Assembly: GCA_902547825.1 (NCBI GenBank)
Contig: CACCPE010000003.1
Coordinates: 24,239 to 88,238 of the forward strand
Direction of reading: 5' to 3'
DNA from: an uncultured Pelagibacteraceae bacterium
GTDB taxonomy: Bacteria; Pseudomonadota; Alphaproteobacteria; Pelagibacterales; Pelagibacteraceae
DNA: 64,000 nt
Part shown: in pieces, positions 1 through 12,723 of the stretch
How positions within the stretch are numbered: position 1 is the stretch's first letter
How the letters are laid out: each line of letters opens with the position of its first letter
Translations under genes and position numbers: made by a program
Notes under the pieces: generated by a model
Databases searched by the model: none
Told to the model about the DNA's origin: nothing
What the model saw: only the letters and a program-made list of their open reading frames with translations

Positions 1-1
1 A

Positions 2-1096
2 TCTGAAGATCTTAGTGGGGACACACTTTTTGTTGAAGTCTCAGCATTAAAAAAAGTGAATTTAGATAAATTAAAGGAAAATATTCTTCTCCAATCTGAA
101 ATGCTAGACTTGAAGGCTTCATACTCAGATAAAGCAAGAGGAGTGGTAATCGAGTCAAAAATAGATAAAGGAAAAGGTCCAGTTTCAACAGTTTTAATCA
201 ACAACGGTAAACTTATTAAGGGAGACTATTTTATTTGTGGAAACACTTGGGGAAAAATAAGAGCGATGATTAGTTATGATGGAAAAAATATTGAAGAGGC
301 TGTTCCTTCTATGCCGGTTGAAATTTTAGGAATGAATGACTCAGTTTTTTCTGGAGCAGAATTTATTGTAACAAAAAACGAAGATGAAGCTAAAGAAATG
401 TCAAAATTTAAGAAAAAAGAGTCTTCAAAAAATCAAATAATCTCAAAAGACAAGACTATGTTATTTGATAATTCAAAAAATAAAGATGAATTAAATATAA
501 TTATAAAATCTGATGTTCATGGTTCAAGTGAAGCACTAAAAATTGCAATAAATAAGATTGAACATAAAGAAGTACAAGCTAAAATAATTCTTTCAGATAT
601 TGGAATGATAAATGAAACCGATGTTTCATTAGCAAAAGCTTCAAATGCAATTTTAATTGGATTTAATGTTAAACCCAGCAGAGAAGCAAAGAAGTTAGCT
701 GAGGATCAAAAAATTCAAATAAATTTCTTTAACATAATTTATGAAGCGCTTGATTATGTAGAAAAATCCTTGTCCGGTCTATTAGAACCGGATATAAAAG
801 AGACAGTACTAGGTAGTGCAGAAATTCAGAAAATCTTTAAAGTTTCAAATGCAGGAAAAATAGCTGGTTCGAAAGTTTTAAGCGGTGAAATTAAAAGTAA
901 ATCTAAAGCAAGAATTATTAGGGACGGAGTTGTTGTTCATAATGGAGAAATACTTTCAATATATAGGGAAAAGAACCAAGTCAAAGAAGTTGGTGTAGGA
1001 TTAGAGTGCGGAATAAGTATCAAAGATTTTATAGATTTTAAGGAAAAAGATTTAATCGAATCATATTTAGCAGAAGAAGTTAGAAGGTCTATATAG
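2..1096 (+). CDS. infB: Translation initiation factor IF-2, C-terminal part (gene truncated by window start)
   Basis: Frame open from base 2 (SEDLSGDTLFVEVSALKKVNLDKLKENILLQSEMLDLKA...), IF-2 G-domain end and C-terminal domains; ORF-track start at 56 is internal. Confidence 0.95.
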   Translation, partial: SEDLSGDTLFVEVSALKKVNLDKLKENILLQSEMLDLKASYSDKARGVVIESKIDKGKGPVSTVLINNGKLIKGDYFICGNTWGKIRAMISYDGKNIEEAVPSMPVEILGMNDSVFSGAEFIVTKNEDEAKEMSKFKKKESSKNQIISKDKTMLFDNSKNKDELNIIIKSDVHGSSEALKIAINKIEHKEVQAKIILSDIGMINETDVSLAKASNAILIGFNVKPSREAKKLAEDQKIQINFFNIIYEALDYVEKSLSGLLEPDIKETVLGSAEIQKIFKVSNAGKIAGSKVLSGEIKSKSKARIIRDGVVVHNGEILSIYREKNQVKEVGVGLECGISIKDFIDFKEKDLIESYLAEEVRRSI

Positions 1097-1491
1097 TGAA
1101 TAATCAAATTTCTCAACAGCCGTTTAGTCAAAGGCAACTCCGAGTAGGAGAATTAGTTAAACAAAATATAGGTGAAATTTTTATACGCAACGAGGCAAAA
1201 ATATCATCCATTGACTCTAAATTAGTTACCGTAACTGAAGTCAGAATGACACCGGATCTTAAAACGGCTAGAGTCTACGTTATTCCATTAGGAGGTGTAG
1301 ATACAAAAGAAACAGTAAAAATCTTGACGGAATACTCTCATCTTGTTAGAAAAGCTCTGTCAAAAAGGCTAGATATAAAGTTTCTTCCTAAACTCACATT
1401 TGTTGAAGATAACTCTTTTGAATATGCTGAAAAGATTGAAAAAATTATAAAGAAAAATAAAGATAATGATGAAAAAAAAAGACGTAATTAA
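1096..1491 (+). CDS. rbfA: Ribosome-binding factor A
   Basis: RbfA-like sequence (RVGELVKQNIGEIF...VTEVRMTPDLKTARVYVIPLGG), follows infB. Confidence 0.93.
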   Translation: MNNQISQQPFSQRQLRVGELVKQNIGEIFIRNEAKISSIDSKLVTVTEVRMTPDLKTARVYVIPLGGVDTKETVKILTEYSHLVRKALSKRLDIKFLPKLTFVEDNSFEYAEKIEKIIKKNKDNDEKKRRN

Positions 1492-1723
1492 ATCACTTGC
1501 CCAACACAGCAAAGATGTTGGTTCTACAGAAATTCAGATTGGATTATTAACCGATAAAATCTCAAAGTTATCTGATCATTTTAAAAAATCTAAAAAAGAT
1601 AAACACTCTACTTTGGGATTGAATAAATCAGTAAATAAAAGAAAAAAACTTTTGGTTTATCTTAAAAAGAAAAATCCTGAGTCTTATCTCAAAGTAATAA
1701 AACAATTAAATTTAAGGAAATAA
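1466..1723 (+). CDS. rpsO: 30S ribosomal protein S15
   Basis: [51 protein letters not shown]; overlaps rbfA 3' end. Confidence 0.95.
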   Translation: MMKKKDVIKSLAQHSKDVGSTEIQIGLLTDKISKLSDHFKKSKKDKHSTLGLNKSVNKRKKLLVYLKKKNPESYLKVIKQLNLRK

Positions 1724-3795
1724 TGTTCAAAATTTTTAAAGAAGAAATAAATATTAATGGTAAAAAATTAATTTTAGAAACTGGTAAAATAGCGCGTCAA
1801 GCTGATGGAGCTATAATTGCATCAATGGGAGATACAGTTGTAATGGCAACAGCAGTAGGTGCAAAAAAAGTAGCTGATGGTCAAGATTATTTTCCGCTAT
1901 CAGTTAATTATCAAGAAAAATATTATGCTGCAGGTAAAATTCCTGGTGGTTATTTCAAGCGAGAAGCGCGACCTACTGAGGCTGAAACTTTAATTTCTAG
2001 ATTAATAGATAGGCCTATTAGACCTCTTTTCCCATCTAGTTTTATGAATGAGGTACAAGTGCTTCCGACGGTTTTATCTTATGATAGCGAAAATCAACCA
2101 GATATTTTATCAATAATAGCCTCTTCTGCAGCTCTGGCAATTTCAGGATTACCTTTTTTAGGGCCAATAGCAGCTAGTAGAGTTGGGTATAAAGACGGAA
2201 AATATTTATTAAATCCCTCTATAGAAGAATTAAAAGAATCCCAATTAGACTTGGTGGTAGCTGGAACTAAAGATGCGGTTCTAATGGTTGAATCTGAAAC
2301 TTCAGGGTTATCTGAAAAAGTAATGCTTGATGCAGTAAAATTTGGCCATGAAAAATTTGTACCCATAATAGAGGTTATTGAAAAGTTAGCAAAAAAGGCT
2401 GGTAAACCAAAATGGGAAGTAGAAGAAGTCGATCATTCTGAAATTAAAAATAAAATTATTGAAAAATATGAAAAAAATTTAAGAAGCGCTTTTAAAGAAA
2501 TTGATAAAAAAAAGAGATCAACAGCAATATCTGAAATAGAGTCTCAATGTAAAGAAATGTTTTCTGAAGATGAGAATATAACTGACAATCAAGTAATGTC
2601 TCAATTAAAATCTTTAGAAAAAGATATTGTTAGAACGGCAATTTTGAAAGAGAAGAAGAGAATAGATGGAAGAGGATTAGCAGATGTAAGACAGATAAAA
2701 TGTGAGGTTGGAGTCTTGCCCAGAAGTCACGGATCTGCAATTTTTACTAGAGGAGAAACGCAAGCTTTAGTAGTTACTACTCTTGGAATGTCCGATGATG
2801 AACAAAGATTAGAAAGCCTAGAAGGAATGCAAAGATCAAATTTCATGTTGCACTATAATTTTCCTCCTTTTTCTGTAGGAGAATGTGGTAGAATTGGCAC
2901 AGGTAGAAGAGAAATTGGACACGGTAAACTTGCTTGGAGAGCAATAAATTCATCACTACCATCCAAAGAAAATTTTCCATATACTTTAAGAGTAGTTTCT
3001 GAAATTACAGAGTCTAATGGTTCCTCATCAATGGCTACAGTTTGTGGAACTTCTTTATCATTAATGGATGCGGGTGTACCGATTAAGGAGCCAGTAGCAG
3101 GAATAGCTATGGGGTTAATTAAAGAGGGTGAAGATTTTTCAGTATTATCAGACATTTTAGGAGACGAAGATCATTTAGGTGATATGGATTTTAAAGTAGC
3201 TGGTACAAAAAATGGTATTACTTCACTTCAGATGGATATTAAGATAACAGGTATAACTTTTGAGATTATGGAAAAAGCTTTAAATCAAGCAAAAGCGGGA
3301 AGAGAACAGATTTTGGAAGAAATGAATAAAGCTATTAAAACTTCCAGAAAAGAATTATCAAAGCACACTCCAAAAATGGAAACAATTAAAGTTGATAAAA
3401 AAGATATAGCAACAGTTATTGGTAAAGGAGGCGCAACCATTAGAGAGATTGTTGAGACATCAGGTGCTAAAGTTGATGTAAAAGATACAGGAGAAGTAAC
3501 AGTAGCTGCACCAGATGAAGCTTCAAGAAATAAAGCTATTGAATTTATTAAAAATTTAATTGCAAAGCCTGAAATGGGTAAGACCTATAAAGGAAAAGTT
3601 GTAAAAATTATGGAGTTTGGTGCTTTTGTTAATTTTTTAGGAAAACAAGACGGTCTTGTTCATATTTCAGAGCTAGCTGACAAACGTGTAGCTAAAGTTG
3701 GTGATGTGGTAAAAGAAGGTGATGAAGTATCAGTAAAAGTCGTTGGATTTGATAGAGGAAAAGTAAAACTATCAATGAAACAAGCTTCTGCTTAA
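1723..3795 (+). CDS. pnp: Polyribonucleotide nucleotidyltransferase
   Basis: Full-length PNPase with KH ([12 protein letters not shown]) and S1 domains. Confidence 0.98.
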   Translation: MFKIFKEEININGKKLILETGKIARQADGAIIASMGDTVVMATAVGAKKVADGQDYFPLSVNYQEKYYAAGKIPGGYFKREARPTEAETLISRLIDRPIRPLFPSSFMNEVQVLPTVLSYDSENQPDILSIIASSAALAISGLPFLGPIAASRVGYKDGKYLLNPSIEELKESQLDLVVAGTKDAVLMVESETSGLSEKVMLDAVKFGHEKFVPIIEVIEKLAKKAGKPKWEVEEVDHSEIKNKIIEKYEKNLRSAFKEIDKKKRSTAISEIESQCKEMFSEDENITDNQVMSQLKSLEKDIVRTAILKEKKRIDGRGLADVRQIKCEVGVLPRSHGSAIFTRGETQALVVTTLGMSDDEQRLESLEGMQRSNFMLHYNFPPFSVGECGRIGTGRREIGHGKLAWRAINSSLPSKENFPYTLRVVSEITESNGSSSMATVCGTSLSLMDAGVPIKEPVAGIAMGLIKEGEDFSVLSDILGDEDHLGDMDFKVAGTKNGITSLQMDIKITGITFEIMEKALNQAKAGREQILEEMNKAIKTSRKELSKHTPKMETIKVDKKDIATVIGKGGATIREIVETSGAKVDVKDTGEVTVAAPDEASRNKAIEFIKNLIAKPEMGKTYKGKVVKIMEFGAFVNFLGKQDGLVHISELADKRVAKVGDVVKEGDEVSVKVVGFDRGKVKLSMKQASA

Positions 3796-4577
3796 CTCAT
3801 ATTTTTAGGATCAGGCATTCCTACTTTGTTATATCCTGCATCAACATAATGTATTTCTCCAGTTACACCTGCAGCTAAATTGCTGAGTAAATATAAAGCT
3901 GAATTTCCTACATCGTTGATATCAACATTTCTTTTCAAAAACGAATGATCTTCATTCCATTTATACAAAAATTTTGCATCTCCAATTGCAGAAGCTGCAA
4001 GGGTTTTAATAGGGCCTGCACTAATAGCGTTAACTCTAATTTTTTTTCTACCCAAGTCTCTCGCCAAATATTTTACACTTGCTTCTAAAGCAGATTTGCA
4101 AACACCCATTACATTATAATTAGGAATTGCTTTAGAAGATTCATATGTGAGTGTAAGTAGACTTCCACCATCCTTTATTATTTTAGAAGCCTCTTTAGAT
4201 ACTTCAGTAAATGAAAAACATGAAATAAGCATACTTTTTAAAAAATTTTCTCTTGTAGTGTTTAAATATTCTCCAGATAATTCAGATTTATCTGAAAATG
4301 CCACAGCATGAACTACAAAGTCGATTTCTCCCCACTTTGATTTTAAATCTTCAAAAAGTTTTACAACTTCCTCTTTTTTTTCGACATCACAGCTAAAAGT
4401 AACATTTGAATTTAACTTTTCTGCTAAAGGTATTACTCTTTTTTTTAAAGCTTCACCTAAATAAGTAAAAGCTAATTCAGCTCCAGATTCTGCAAGTTTT
4501 TGAGATATTCCCCAAGCTATTGATCGTTCGTTAGCAACACCCATTACCAAACCTTTTTTACCCTTCATTAAACTCAT
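3792..4577 (-). CDS. fabI: Enoyl-ACP reductase
   Basis: FabI SDR motifs ([39 protein letters not shown]). Confidence 0.95.
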   Translation of the reverse strand: MSLMKGKKGLVMGVANERSIAWGISQKLAESGAELAFTYLGEALKKRVIPLAEKLNSNVTFSCDVEKKEEVVKLFEDLKSKWGEIDFVVHAVAFSDKSELSGEYLNTTRENFLKSMLISCFSFTEVSKEASKIIKDGGSLLTLTYESSKAIPNYNVMGVCKSALEASVKYLARDLGRKKIRVNAISAGPIKTLAASAIGDAKFLYKWNEDHSFLKRNVDINDVGNSALYLLSNLAAGVTGEIHYVDAGYNKVGMPDPKNMS

Positions 4578-5791
4578 TGCTTTACCTTTTCAAATACTAA
4601 AGTAGCATTAGTCCCACCGAAACCAAAACTATTAGACATTATAGAATTTAAATTTACATCTTTTTCAACGTTAGTAACGATTGGATATTTTTTTGCCTCT
4701 TCATCCATATCATTTATATTCGCTGATGCTGCTATAAAATTATTTTTCATCATAATTAAACTGTAAACAGCTTCATGAACAGAGGTAGCTCCAAGGGAAT
4801 GGCCAGCAAGTGATTTAGTTGAACTGATTTTCGGTTTGTAACTATCAAACACGTGTCCAACAGCTTTTAATTCAGTTATATCTCCAACAGGTGTAGATGT
4901 GCCATGAGTGTTAATGTAATCAATTTTATTTTTTGCAGTGCTTAATGCCATTTTCATGCACCTAATTGCTCCTTCTCCTGAAGGGGCGACCATGTCATAA
5001 CCATCTGATGTAGCTCCGTAGCCTGTTAATTCTGCATAAATTTTCGCACCTCTCGATTTAGCGTGTTCATATTCCTCTAAAACTAAAACTCCACCACCAC
5101 CTGATATAACAAATCCATCTCGTGTTTTATCATAAGGTCTAGAAGCTTTTTCAGGAGTATCATTATACTTCGAAGAGAGAGCAGTCATCGCATCAAACAT
5201 CGCTGTCATTGCAAAATGTACTTCATCGCTTCCACCTGCAAAAATAATTTTTTGTTTACCTAATTGGATTAGTTCCATCGCATTACCAATACAATGCCCA
5301 CTTGTTGCACATGCTGAACTAATTGTGTAATTAACACCTTTTATTTTAAATGGTACTGCAAGAGTTGCTGATGCTGTACTAGACATAGTTCTTGGAACAA
5401 CAAAAGGACCCATTCTTTTGGGGTTCTTTTCTCTAGTCTTGTCCGCTGCTAATATAACATTTTCTATTGAAGGGCCGCCTGATCCCATAATCATACCAGT
5501 CGATACATTACTTACCTCCTTTTCTTCAAGTCCAGAGTCTTTAACTGCTTCATTCATTGAAACGTAATTATAGGCAGAGCCAGGTCCCATGAATCTAATA
5601 AATTTTCTATCAACATGATCTTCTAGTTTTATTTTTGGTTTTCCGTGTACATGACTTTTTAAATTGTATTCTCTGTATTCCTCAGAAAATGTTATTCCAG
5701 ATTTTGCGTTGATTAATGAATTATAAACTTCATCTTGATTATTTCCTAAACAAGATACTACCCCTATTCCAGTAACTACAACTCTTTTCAT
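4574..5791 (-). CDS. fabB: Beta-ketoacyl-ACP synthase I
   Basis: KAS motifs ([37 protein letters not shown]). Confidence 0.95.
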   Translation of the reverse strand: MKRVVVTGIGVVSCLGNNQDEVYNSLINAKSGITFSEEYREYNLKSHVHGKPKIKLEDHVDRKFIRFMGPGSAYNYVSMNEAVKDSGLEEKEVSNVSTGMIMGSGGPSIENVILAADKTREKNPKRMGPFVVPRTMSSTASATLAVPFKIKGVNYTISSACATSGHCIGNAMELIQLGKQKIIFAGGSDEVHFAMTAMFDAMTALSSKYNDTPEKASRPYDKTRDGFVISGGGGVLVLEEYEHAKSRGAKIYAELTGYGATSDGYDMVAPSGEGAIRCMKMALSTAKNKIDYINTHGTSTPVGDITELKAVGHVFDSYKPKISSTKSLAGHSLGATSVHEAVYSLIMMKNNFIAASANINDMDEEAKKYPIVTNVEKDVNLNSIMSNSFGFGGTNATLVFEKVKQ

Positions 5792-6291
5792 GATTTAAAT
5801 AACCCCACTTTTAGATTTTCTGCAGTGTAAATTATTTTTCCATCTGCGCTCAAAATACCATTAGCTAACCCCACAGCAGTACCTTCTTTTTTTAAAATTC
5901 TTTTCATATTTATTTCGTAAGTTGCCATTTTAATATTTTTTAATACCTCACCTGTAAATTTTACAGAATTTACACCTAAAGCTCTACCCTTTCCTGGTTC
6001 GCCAATCCATCCTAAATAAAACCCAACTAACTGCCACATAGCATCTAATCCAAGACAACCTGGCATAACTGGATCTTTTTTAAAATGACAGTCAAAAAAC
6101 CATAGGTTGTCTTTAATATCAAGCTCCGCTTTAATAAAACCTTTTTTAAATTGACCTGTATCTTTTTTTATTTCCGTAATTCTATCAAACATCAACATTG
6201 GAGGTAATGGTAGTTTAGCATTTCCTTCACCAAATAGTTTTCCCTCTCCACACGAAATTAGCTCATCGTAATTGTAATTGTTTTTTTGCAT
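5788..6291 (-). CDS. fabA: 3-hydroxydecanoyl-ACP dehydratase/isomerase
   Basis: FabA family ([31 protein letters not shown]). Confidence 0.95.
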   Translation of the reverse strand: MQKNNYNYDELISCGEGKLFGEGNAKLPLPPMLMFDRITEIKKDTGQFKKGFIKAELDIKDNLWFFDCHFKKDPVMPGCLGLDAMWQLVGFYLGWIGEPGKGRALGVNSVKFTGEVLKNIKMATYEINMKRILKKEGTAVGLANGILSADGKIIYTAENLKVGLFKS

Positions 6292-6341
6292 GATTTAGAA
6301 CTGTTTTACTTGATTTAGCAAACGTTTCATATATATTTGTA

Positions 6342-6358
6342 TTTAGAATGATTATAAA
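6342..6358. promoter_or_regulatory. Iron-control-element-like site upstream of irr
   Basis: TTTAGAA-TGA-TTATAAA; one mismatch from the palindrome TTTAGAA-N3-TTCTAAA. Confidence 0.55.
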
Positions 6359-6382
6359 GTAGGTATAAAAGCGAATTAAAAC

Positions 6383-6790
6383 GTGAAAAAAATAGACATT
6401 TATAAAAAATTAAGATCTTCAGGGTTAAGACCAACTAAACAAAGAGTTGAAATAGCTAAATTTTTATTCGAAAGAGAGAAAACATTTCATTTTACAGTTG
6501 AAAGCTTAAACAAACTTCTAACAAAAAAAATTAATTCTAAATTTGCTTTAGCCACAATTTACAACACAGTTCACTCCTTTAAAGCTGCTGGGCACTTAAG
6601 TGAAGTTGAAGTGAGAGGTAACAAAACTTATTTCGATACTAACGTTTCTAACCATCATCACTTTTATGATAGTGAAACTTCTGAACTAATCGATATAGAC
6701 GCAAGTGATATAGTCATTCAAAAAATTCCGAAAGCACCTAATGGTAAAAAAATTAAAAATGTAGAGGTATTTATAAATTTGAAAAATTGA
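6383..6790 (+). CDS. irr: Fur-family iron/heme-responsive regulator, Irr-like
   Basis: Fur fold (LRPTKQRVEIAKFLF, FALATIYNTVHSFKAAG, HHHFY); divergent from fabA as in many alphaproteobacteria. Confidence 0.85.
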   Translation: MKKIDIYKKLRSSGLRPTKQRVEIAKFLFEREKTFHFTVESLNKLLTKKINSKFALATIYNTVHSFKAAGHLSEVEVRGNKTYFDTNVSNHHHFYDSETSELIDIDASDIVIQKIPKAPNGKKIKNVEVFINLKN

Positions 6791-6812
6791 CAGTTTGTCG
6801 CTTGTTTTTCAC

Positions 6813-9009
<2,197 letters not shown>

Positions 9010-9010
9010 T

Positions 9011-9655
9011 ATGGAAATTGTTAAAACGCCAAATTTAGAAACATTACATCAAAATATAAAAGATGATTTTTATATTGTTCCAAATTTAAAATTCAATATT
9101 GATAAATTGAGAGCTGATTTAAATACTGTACTTAAAAAGAAGAGATTTAGTACATTAGGTATTAAAAACTTTGGAGCGATCTCTTTAAACCAGATACCAG
9201 GCGACAAAAGTTCTACAGAGGGCCACAATGTTAGAGGTACATACTGGACCATACCCGATGAAAAAGGTAAAGAAATTGAGAGAGATAAACCTATCGATGA
9301 GTCAAAATATACTGAAATAGTTTCTGAATTTAAAGGGACATATTTTGAGGAAGTTTATAATACTTTGAGAAAACACTTTAAACTTGGAAGAGTAAGAATA
9401 TTATTAAAAGAACCTAGATCTACTCTTAGCTGGCATAGAGATCCAGAACCAAGACTTCATATTCCCATAATCACAAATAAAGGTTGTAGAATGGTAATTG
9501 AAGATGTTTGTAAGCATATGCCAGCAGATGGATCAGTAACTATTACAAATAATACTAAATACCACAATTTTTTTAATGGAGGGGAACAAGACAGAATACA
9601 TCTAGTTGCATGTGTTTTAGAAAATCCTTTTAAAGAAAATGGCAGAATTCAATAA
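9011..9655 (+). CDS. Aspartyl/asparaginyl beta-hydroxylase-like 2OG-Fe(II) oxygenase
   Basis: LSWHRDPEPRLHIPI ... KYHNFFNGGEQDRIHLV (HxD...H with downstream Arg). Confidence 0.65.
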   Translation: MEIVKTPNLETLHQNIKDDFYIVPNLKFNIDKLRADLNTVLKKKRFSTLGIKNFGAISLNQIPGDKSSTEGHNVRGTYWTIPDEKGKEIERDKPIDESKYTEIVSEFKGTYFEEVYNTLRKHFKLGRVRILLKEPRSTLSWHRDPEPRLHIPIITNKGCRMVIEDVCKHMPADGSVTITNNTKYHNFFNGGEQDRIHLVACVLENPFKENGRIQ

Positions 9656-9881
9656 AGGAATATACGTAACAGCAAAAGATATTTACGAAAATAATAAAGG
9701 TTCTTTATTAAGAACTTTAATTTATACCATAGGACACTTCGCGATTGCTATAACTGTCTTGATGCTAATTGCTGAAGTTCCATTTTTGATTGCATTAACC
9801 GACGCGATAGTTGAACCGATTGCCAACGCGGTTTGGTATTTTGTGCTAGATAAAGTTTGGACAGCTAAGTACAAAAAATAG
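9639..9881 (+). CDS. DUF2061-like small membrane protein
   Basis: 80 aa, two hydrophobic segments, ends ...ANAVWYFVLDKVWTAKYKK. Confidence 0.6.
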   Translation: MAEFNKGIYVTAKDIYENNKGSLLRTLIYTIGHFAIAITVLMLIAEVPFLIALTDAIVEPIANAVWYFVLDKVWTAKYKK

Positions 9882-9882
9882 T

Positions 9883-10326
9883 TTACAACAGACCCCACAA
9901 AATATCTTTTTTGACCCAACCTTTATATTTCGCAACACTTATCTTACACCAATCATCTTTGCATTTATGAACCTTGCATAATCTACCCTTTTTAATAATA
10001 GCAAAAGGTTTGGAATAAATAGAAGGTTTATTAAAAATTAATTTATCATCTTCAATTGTGATTGCCGCTTTTTTTTTTGATAATTGTGAAATATGAATCC
10101 AACCAGTATTATTTTCATGATCTCTTATTTTTCTAAAATTTTCAAATTTGTCTTGAATTAAAACAGGCAAAAATTTTTTTTTATAAAATAATTTGATAGG
10201 ATATTCTAAAGATGGACCTTGTCTAAGATTTACTTTGTCATTTCTCAATGTTAAAAAATATTCATTTGCGAAAAGACTTTGGGATGAAAAACAAAAAAAT
10301 AAAGCAATATAAATAATTTTTAACAT
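9883..10326 (-). CDS. Secreted bacterial SH3-domain protein
   Basis: Signal peptide, two SH3b-like units (LRNDKVNLRQGPSLEYPIKLFYKKKFLPV; CKVHKCKDDWCKISVAKYKGWVKKDILWG). Confidence 0.75.
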   Translation of the reverse strand: MLKIIYIALFFCFSSQSLFANEYFLTLRNDKVNLRQGPSLEYPIKLFYKKKFLPVLIQDKFENFRKIRDHENNTGWIHISQLSKKKAAITIEDDKLIFNKPSIYSKPFAIIKKGRLCKVHKCKDDWCKISVAKYKGWVKKDILWGLL

Positions 10327-11063
10327 TTGTTTTTACATTCAGGATTTAGAGATAATTTTACTTTTCTTAAATTTATTTGAATTGAATTAAAAATCATCAT
10401 CTGGTTATCTAAACCATTCTTTAATCCTAAAATTGATTTTAAAACTTCATTAGCTTGTAGTGATCCCAAAATTCCAGCTACTGGTGAGAAAATCCCATCT
10501 GTTTCACAATTTTTTTCTAAAACAGGCTTATCTGGCATAAAGCATCTATAACAAGATGTTTTTTTTTTAAAATTAAATTTGTATAAATGACCGTCAAATT
10601 TACTGATTGCTGCAGAGATGAGTATTTTTTTCATTTTTTTACACTCATCATTAATCAAGTACCTTGTCTCAAAGTTATCAGTTCCATCACAAATTATGTC
10701 AAAATTTCTTATTGTTGATTTAATATTCTTTAGAGTTACTTTTTTTTTAAAAGTTTTAATTTTAATTTCTTTATTTATTCTATAAATACTAGATTTAGCC
10801 TGATCGACTTTGTATTTACCTATATCATTAGTAGTAAATAACGTCTGTCTATTTAAATTACTTATTTCAACTTTATCTGGATCTGCAATTCCTATCGTTC
10901 CAACCCCAGATGCTGCTAAGTACGTCAAAAGTGGACAACCCAAACCACCAATACCGATTATTAATACTTTAGCGTTAATTATTTTTTTTTGTCCAGCTAC
11001 TCCAACATTTTTAAGAATAATTTGTTTCTCAAACCTTTTAAAATCTTTCATTCCTAATTGCAT
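10320..11063 (-). CDS. ThiF/MoeB family adenylyltransferase
   Basis: KVLIIGIGGLGCPLLTYLAASGVGTIGIADPDKVEISNLNRQ; CYRCFMPDKP. Confidence 0.88.
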   Translation of the reverse strand: MQLGMKDFKRFEKQIILKNVGVAGQKKIINAKVLIIGIGGLGCPLLTYLAASGVGTIGIADPDKVEISNLNRQTLFTTNDIGKYKVDQAKSSIYRINKEIKIKTFKKKVTLKNIKSTIRNFDIICDGTDNFETRYLINDECKKMKKILISAAISKFDGHLYKFNFKKKTSCYRCFMPDKPVLEKNCETDGIFSPVAGILGSLQANEVLKSILGLKNGLDNQMMIFNSIQINLRKVKLSLNPECKNKC

Positions 11064-11066
11064 ATA

Positions 11067-11507
11067 TTATTTCAACCCAGTAGATCCAAAGCCACCAACA
11101 CCTCTGTCCGTGTCATCCAGGTTATCTACTTCCTTTAACTTGGCTTTAACTATAGGGCATAATACCATTTGAGCAATACGTGTGCCTCTCTCAACAACAA
11201 AAGTTTTATTACTCAAGTTTATTAATATCACTTTTAATTCACCTCTATAATCAGCATCTATTGTCCCGGGTGAATTAAGAACTGATATTTGACTTTTAGC
11301 AGCTAATCCTGATCTTGATCTAATTTGTATTTCAAAATTTTTAGGTATGGACACTGATATACCAGTTGGAATTATTGATGTTTTTCCTGGTTCTATTTTT
11401 AACTGTTTTTCAATATTAGCTGAAAGATCCATTCCCGATGAACTATTCGTCTCGTATTTCGGTAGCTCAATATTTTTTGATAATCTTTTAATTAAAACTT
11501 CTGTCAT
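11067..11507 (-). CDS. dut: dUTP diphosphatase
   Basis: dUTPase motifs (SSGMDLSA, RSGLAAKSQISVLNSPGTIDADYRGE, RGVGGFGSTG). Confidence 0.96.
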   Translation of the reverse strand: MTEVLIKRLSKNIELPKYETNSSSGMDLSANIEKQLKIEPGKTSIIPTGISVSIPKNFEIQIRSRSGLAAKSQISVLNSPGTIDADYRGELKVILINLSNKTFVVERGTRIAQMVLCPIVKAKLKEVDNLDDTDRGVGGFGSTGLK

Positions 11508-12717
11508 TAGTTAAGATTTTATCTAAGACGATTTCTGCGATTGTGTTAGCTATAAAACTTTTTTTATTTTTTCTAATTACTTTTATTTTTCCTGAACCAT
11601 CGATTATTGACACTCTATTATAATCTGAGTTGAGACCACTATCTTTTTTGGAAATATCATTTGCAATTATAAGATCGCAATTTTTTTCCTTTAATTTAGA
11701 AAATGCATTGCTGCTTAAATTTTCAGTTTCAGCTGCAAAACCGATAACTAAATTTGGTCTATGTTTATTATTTTTACTAAGAAATTCAAGAATATCTTTA
11801 TTTTTTTCTAATTCAATAGATTTGAATTTAACATTATTTTTTTTAATTTTAGCTTTATTTTTTTTTACAGGCTTAAAGTCTGAAACAGCAGCTGCGCATA
11901 TAGCAATATCGACAGGCAAACATTTCTTTACTTCTTCAAACATTTCATTTGCTGTAATTATTTTTTTTGTTTTAATATCTTTTTTGGAAATAAGATTTGA
12001 AGGTCCAGTAATTAAAGTTGTTTTTATGCCCAATCTACTTAATGCTTCTGCTATCTCGTATCCTTGCTTACCACTAGAATCGTTTGAAATATACCTAACT
12101 GGATCCAAATATTCTTTTGTTGGACCAGCCGTTACTAAGGCTTTTAGATTTTTTTTCTTAACGATATTTTTTTTATTAAAGTATTTGTTTATAAAAGAAA
12201 AAATTTGTCTTGGACTTGACATTTTTCCTTCACCATATTCTCCACAGGCCATCTCACCTTTATCTGGACCTATAAAAAGATAGCCATAATCCTTTAAAAC
12301 TTTTACATTTTGTTGTGTTGCTTTGTGTATCCACATTCTTACATTCATAGCAGGAACTAATAAAATATCTTTGTTTGATGCTAAAATTACTGTTGTCGCC
12401 AAATCTTCCGCTTTTCCTTGACTTATCTTTGTCATAAAGTTTGCAGTTGTAGGCAACACAATTATTAAGTCAGCCCATCTAGATAATGTAATATGATCTA
12501 TTTCAACCTCAGAATCCTTGTCAAAAATATTCTCAAAAGTCTTACTTTTCGCGAGAGTAGAAACAGATAGAGGAGTGATGAATTCTCTACCACTTTTTGT
12601 AAGTATAGTTTTAACTTCATTATTATTTTTTTTAAGCAATCTTATCAAATCTAAGGATTTGTAGGCTGCAATACCGCCACCAATGATTATAAGGATTTTT
12701 TTATTTTTTACAGTCAT
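11488..12717 (-). CDS. coaBC: Bifunctional phosphopantothenoylcysteine decarboxylase/synthase
   Basis: CoaC flavoprotein (GGGIAAYKSLDLIRLLKK, PAMNVRMW) plus CoaB (VTAGPTKEYLDPVRYISNDSSGKQGYEIA). Confidence 0.95.
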   Translation of the reverse strand: MTVKNKKILIIIGGGIAAYKSLDLIRLLKKNNNEVKTILTKSGREFITPLSVSTLAKSKTFENIFDKDSEVEIDHITLSRWADLIIVLPTTANFMTKISQGKAEDLATTVILASNKDILLVPAMNVRMWIHKATQQNVKVLKDYGYLFIGPDKGEMACGEYGEGKMSSPRQIFSFINKYFNKKNIVKKKNLKALVTAGPTKEYLDPVRYISNDSSGKQGYEIAEALSRLGIKTTLITGPSNLISKKDIKTKKIITANEMFEEVKKCLPVDIAICAAAVSDFKPVKKNKAKIKKNNVKFKSIELEKNKDILEFLSKNNKHRPNLVIGFAAETENLSSNAFSKLKEKNCDLIIANDISKKDSGLNSDYNRVSIIDGSGKIKVIRKNKKSFIANTIAEIVLDKILTNDRSFN

Positions 12718-12723
12718 AGGTAA

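Noticed and set aside
2094-3155. Minus-strand ORFs inside pnp (90 and 100 aa)
   Set aside because: Antisense to conserved PNPase coding sequence; no independent support.
11630-12283. 217-aa plus-strand ORF opposite coaBC
   Set aside because: Antisense to conserved CoaBC; Phe/Leu-rich composition expected from the reverse of Lys-rich coding sequence.
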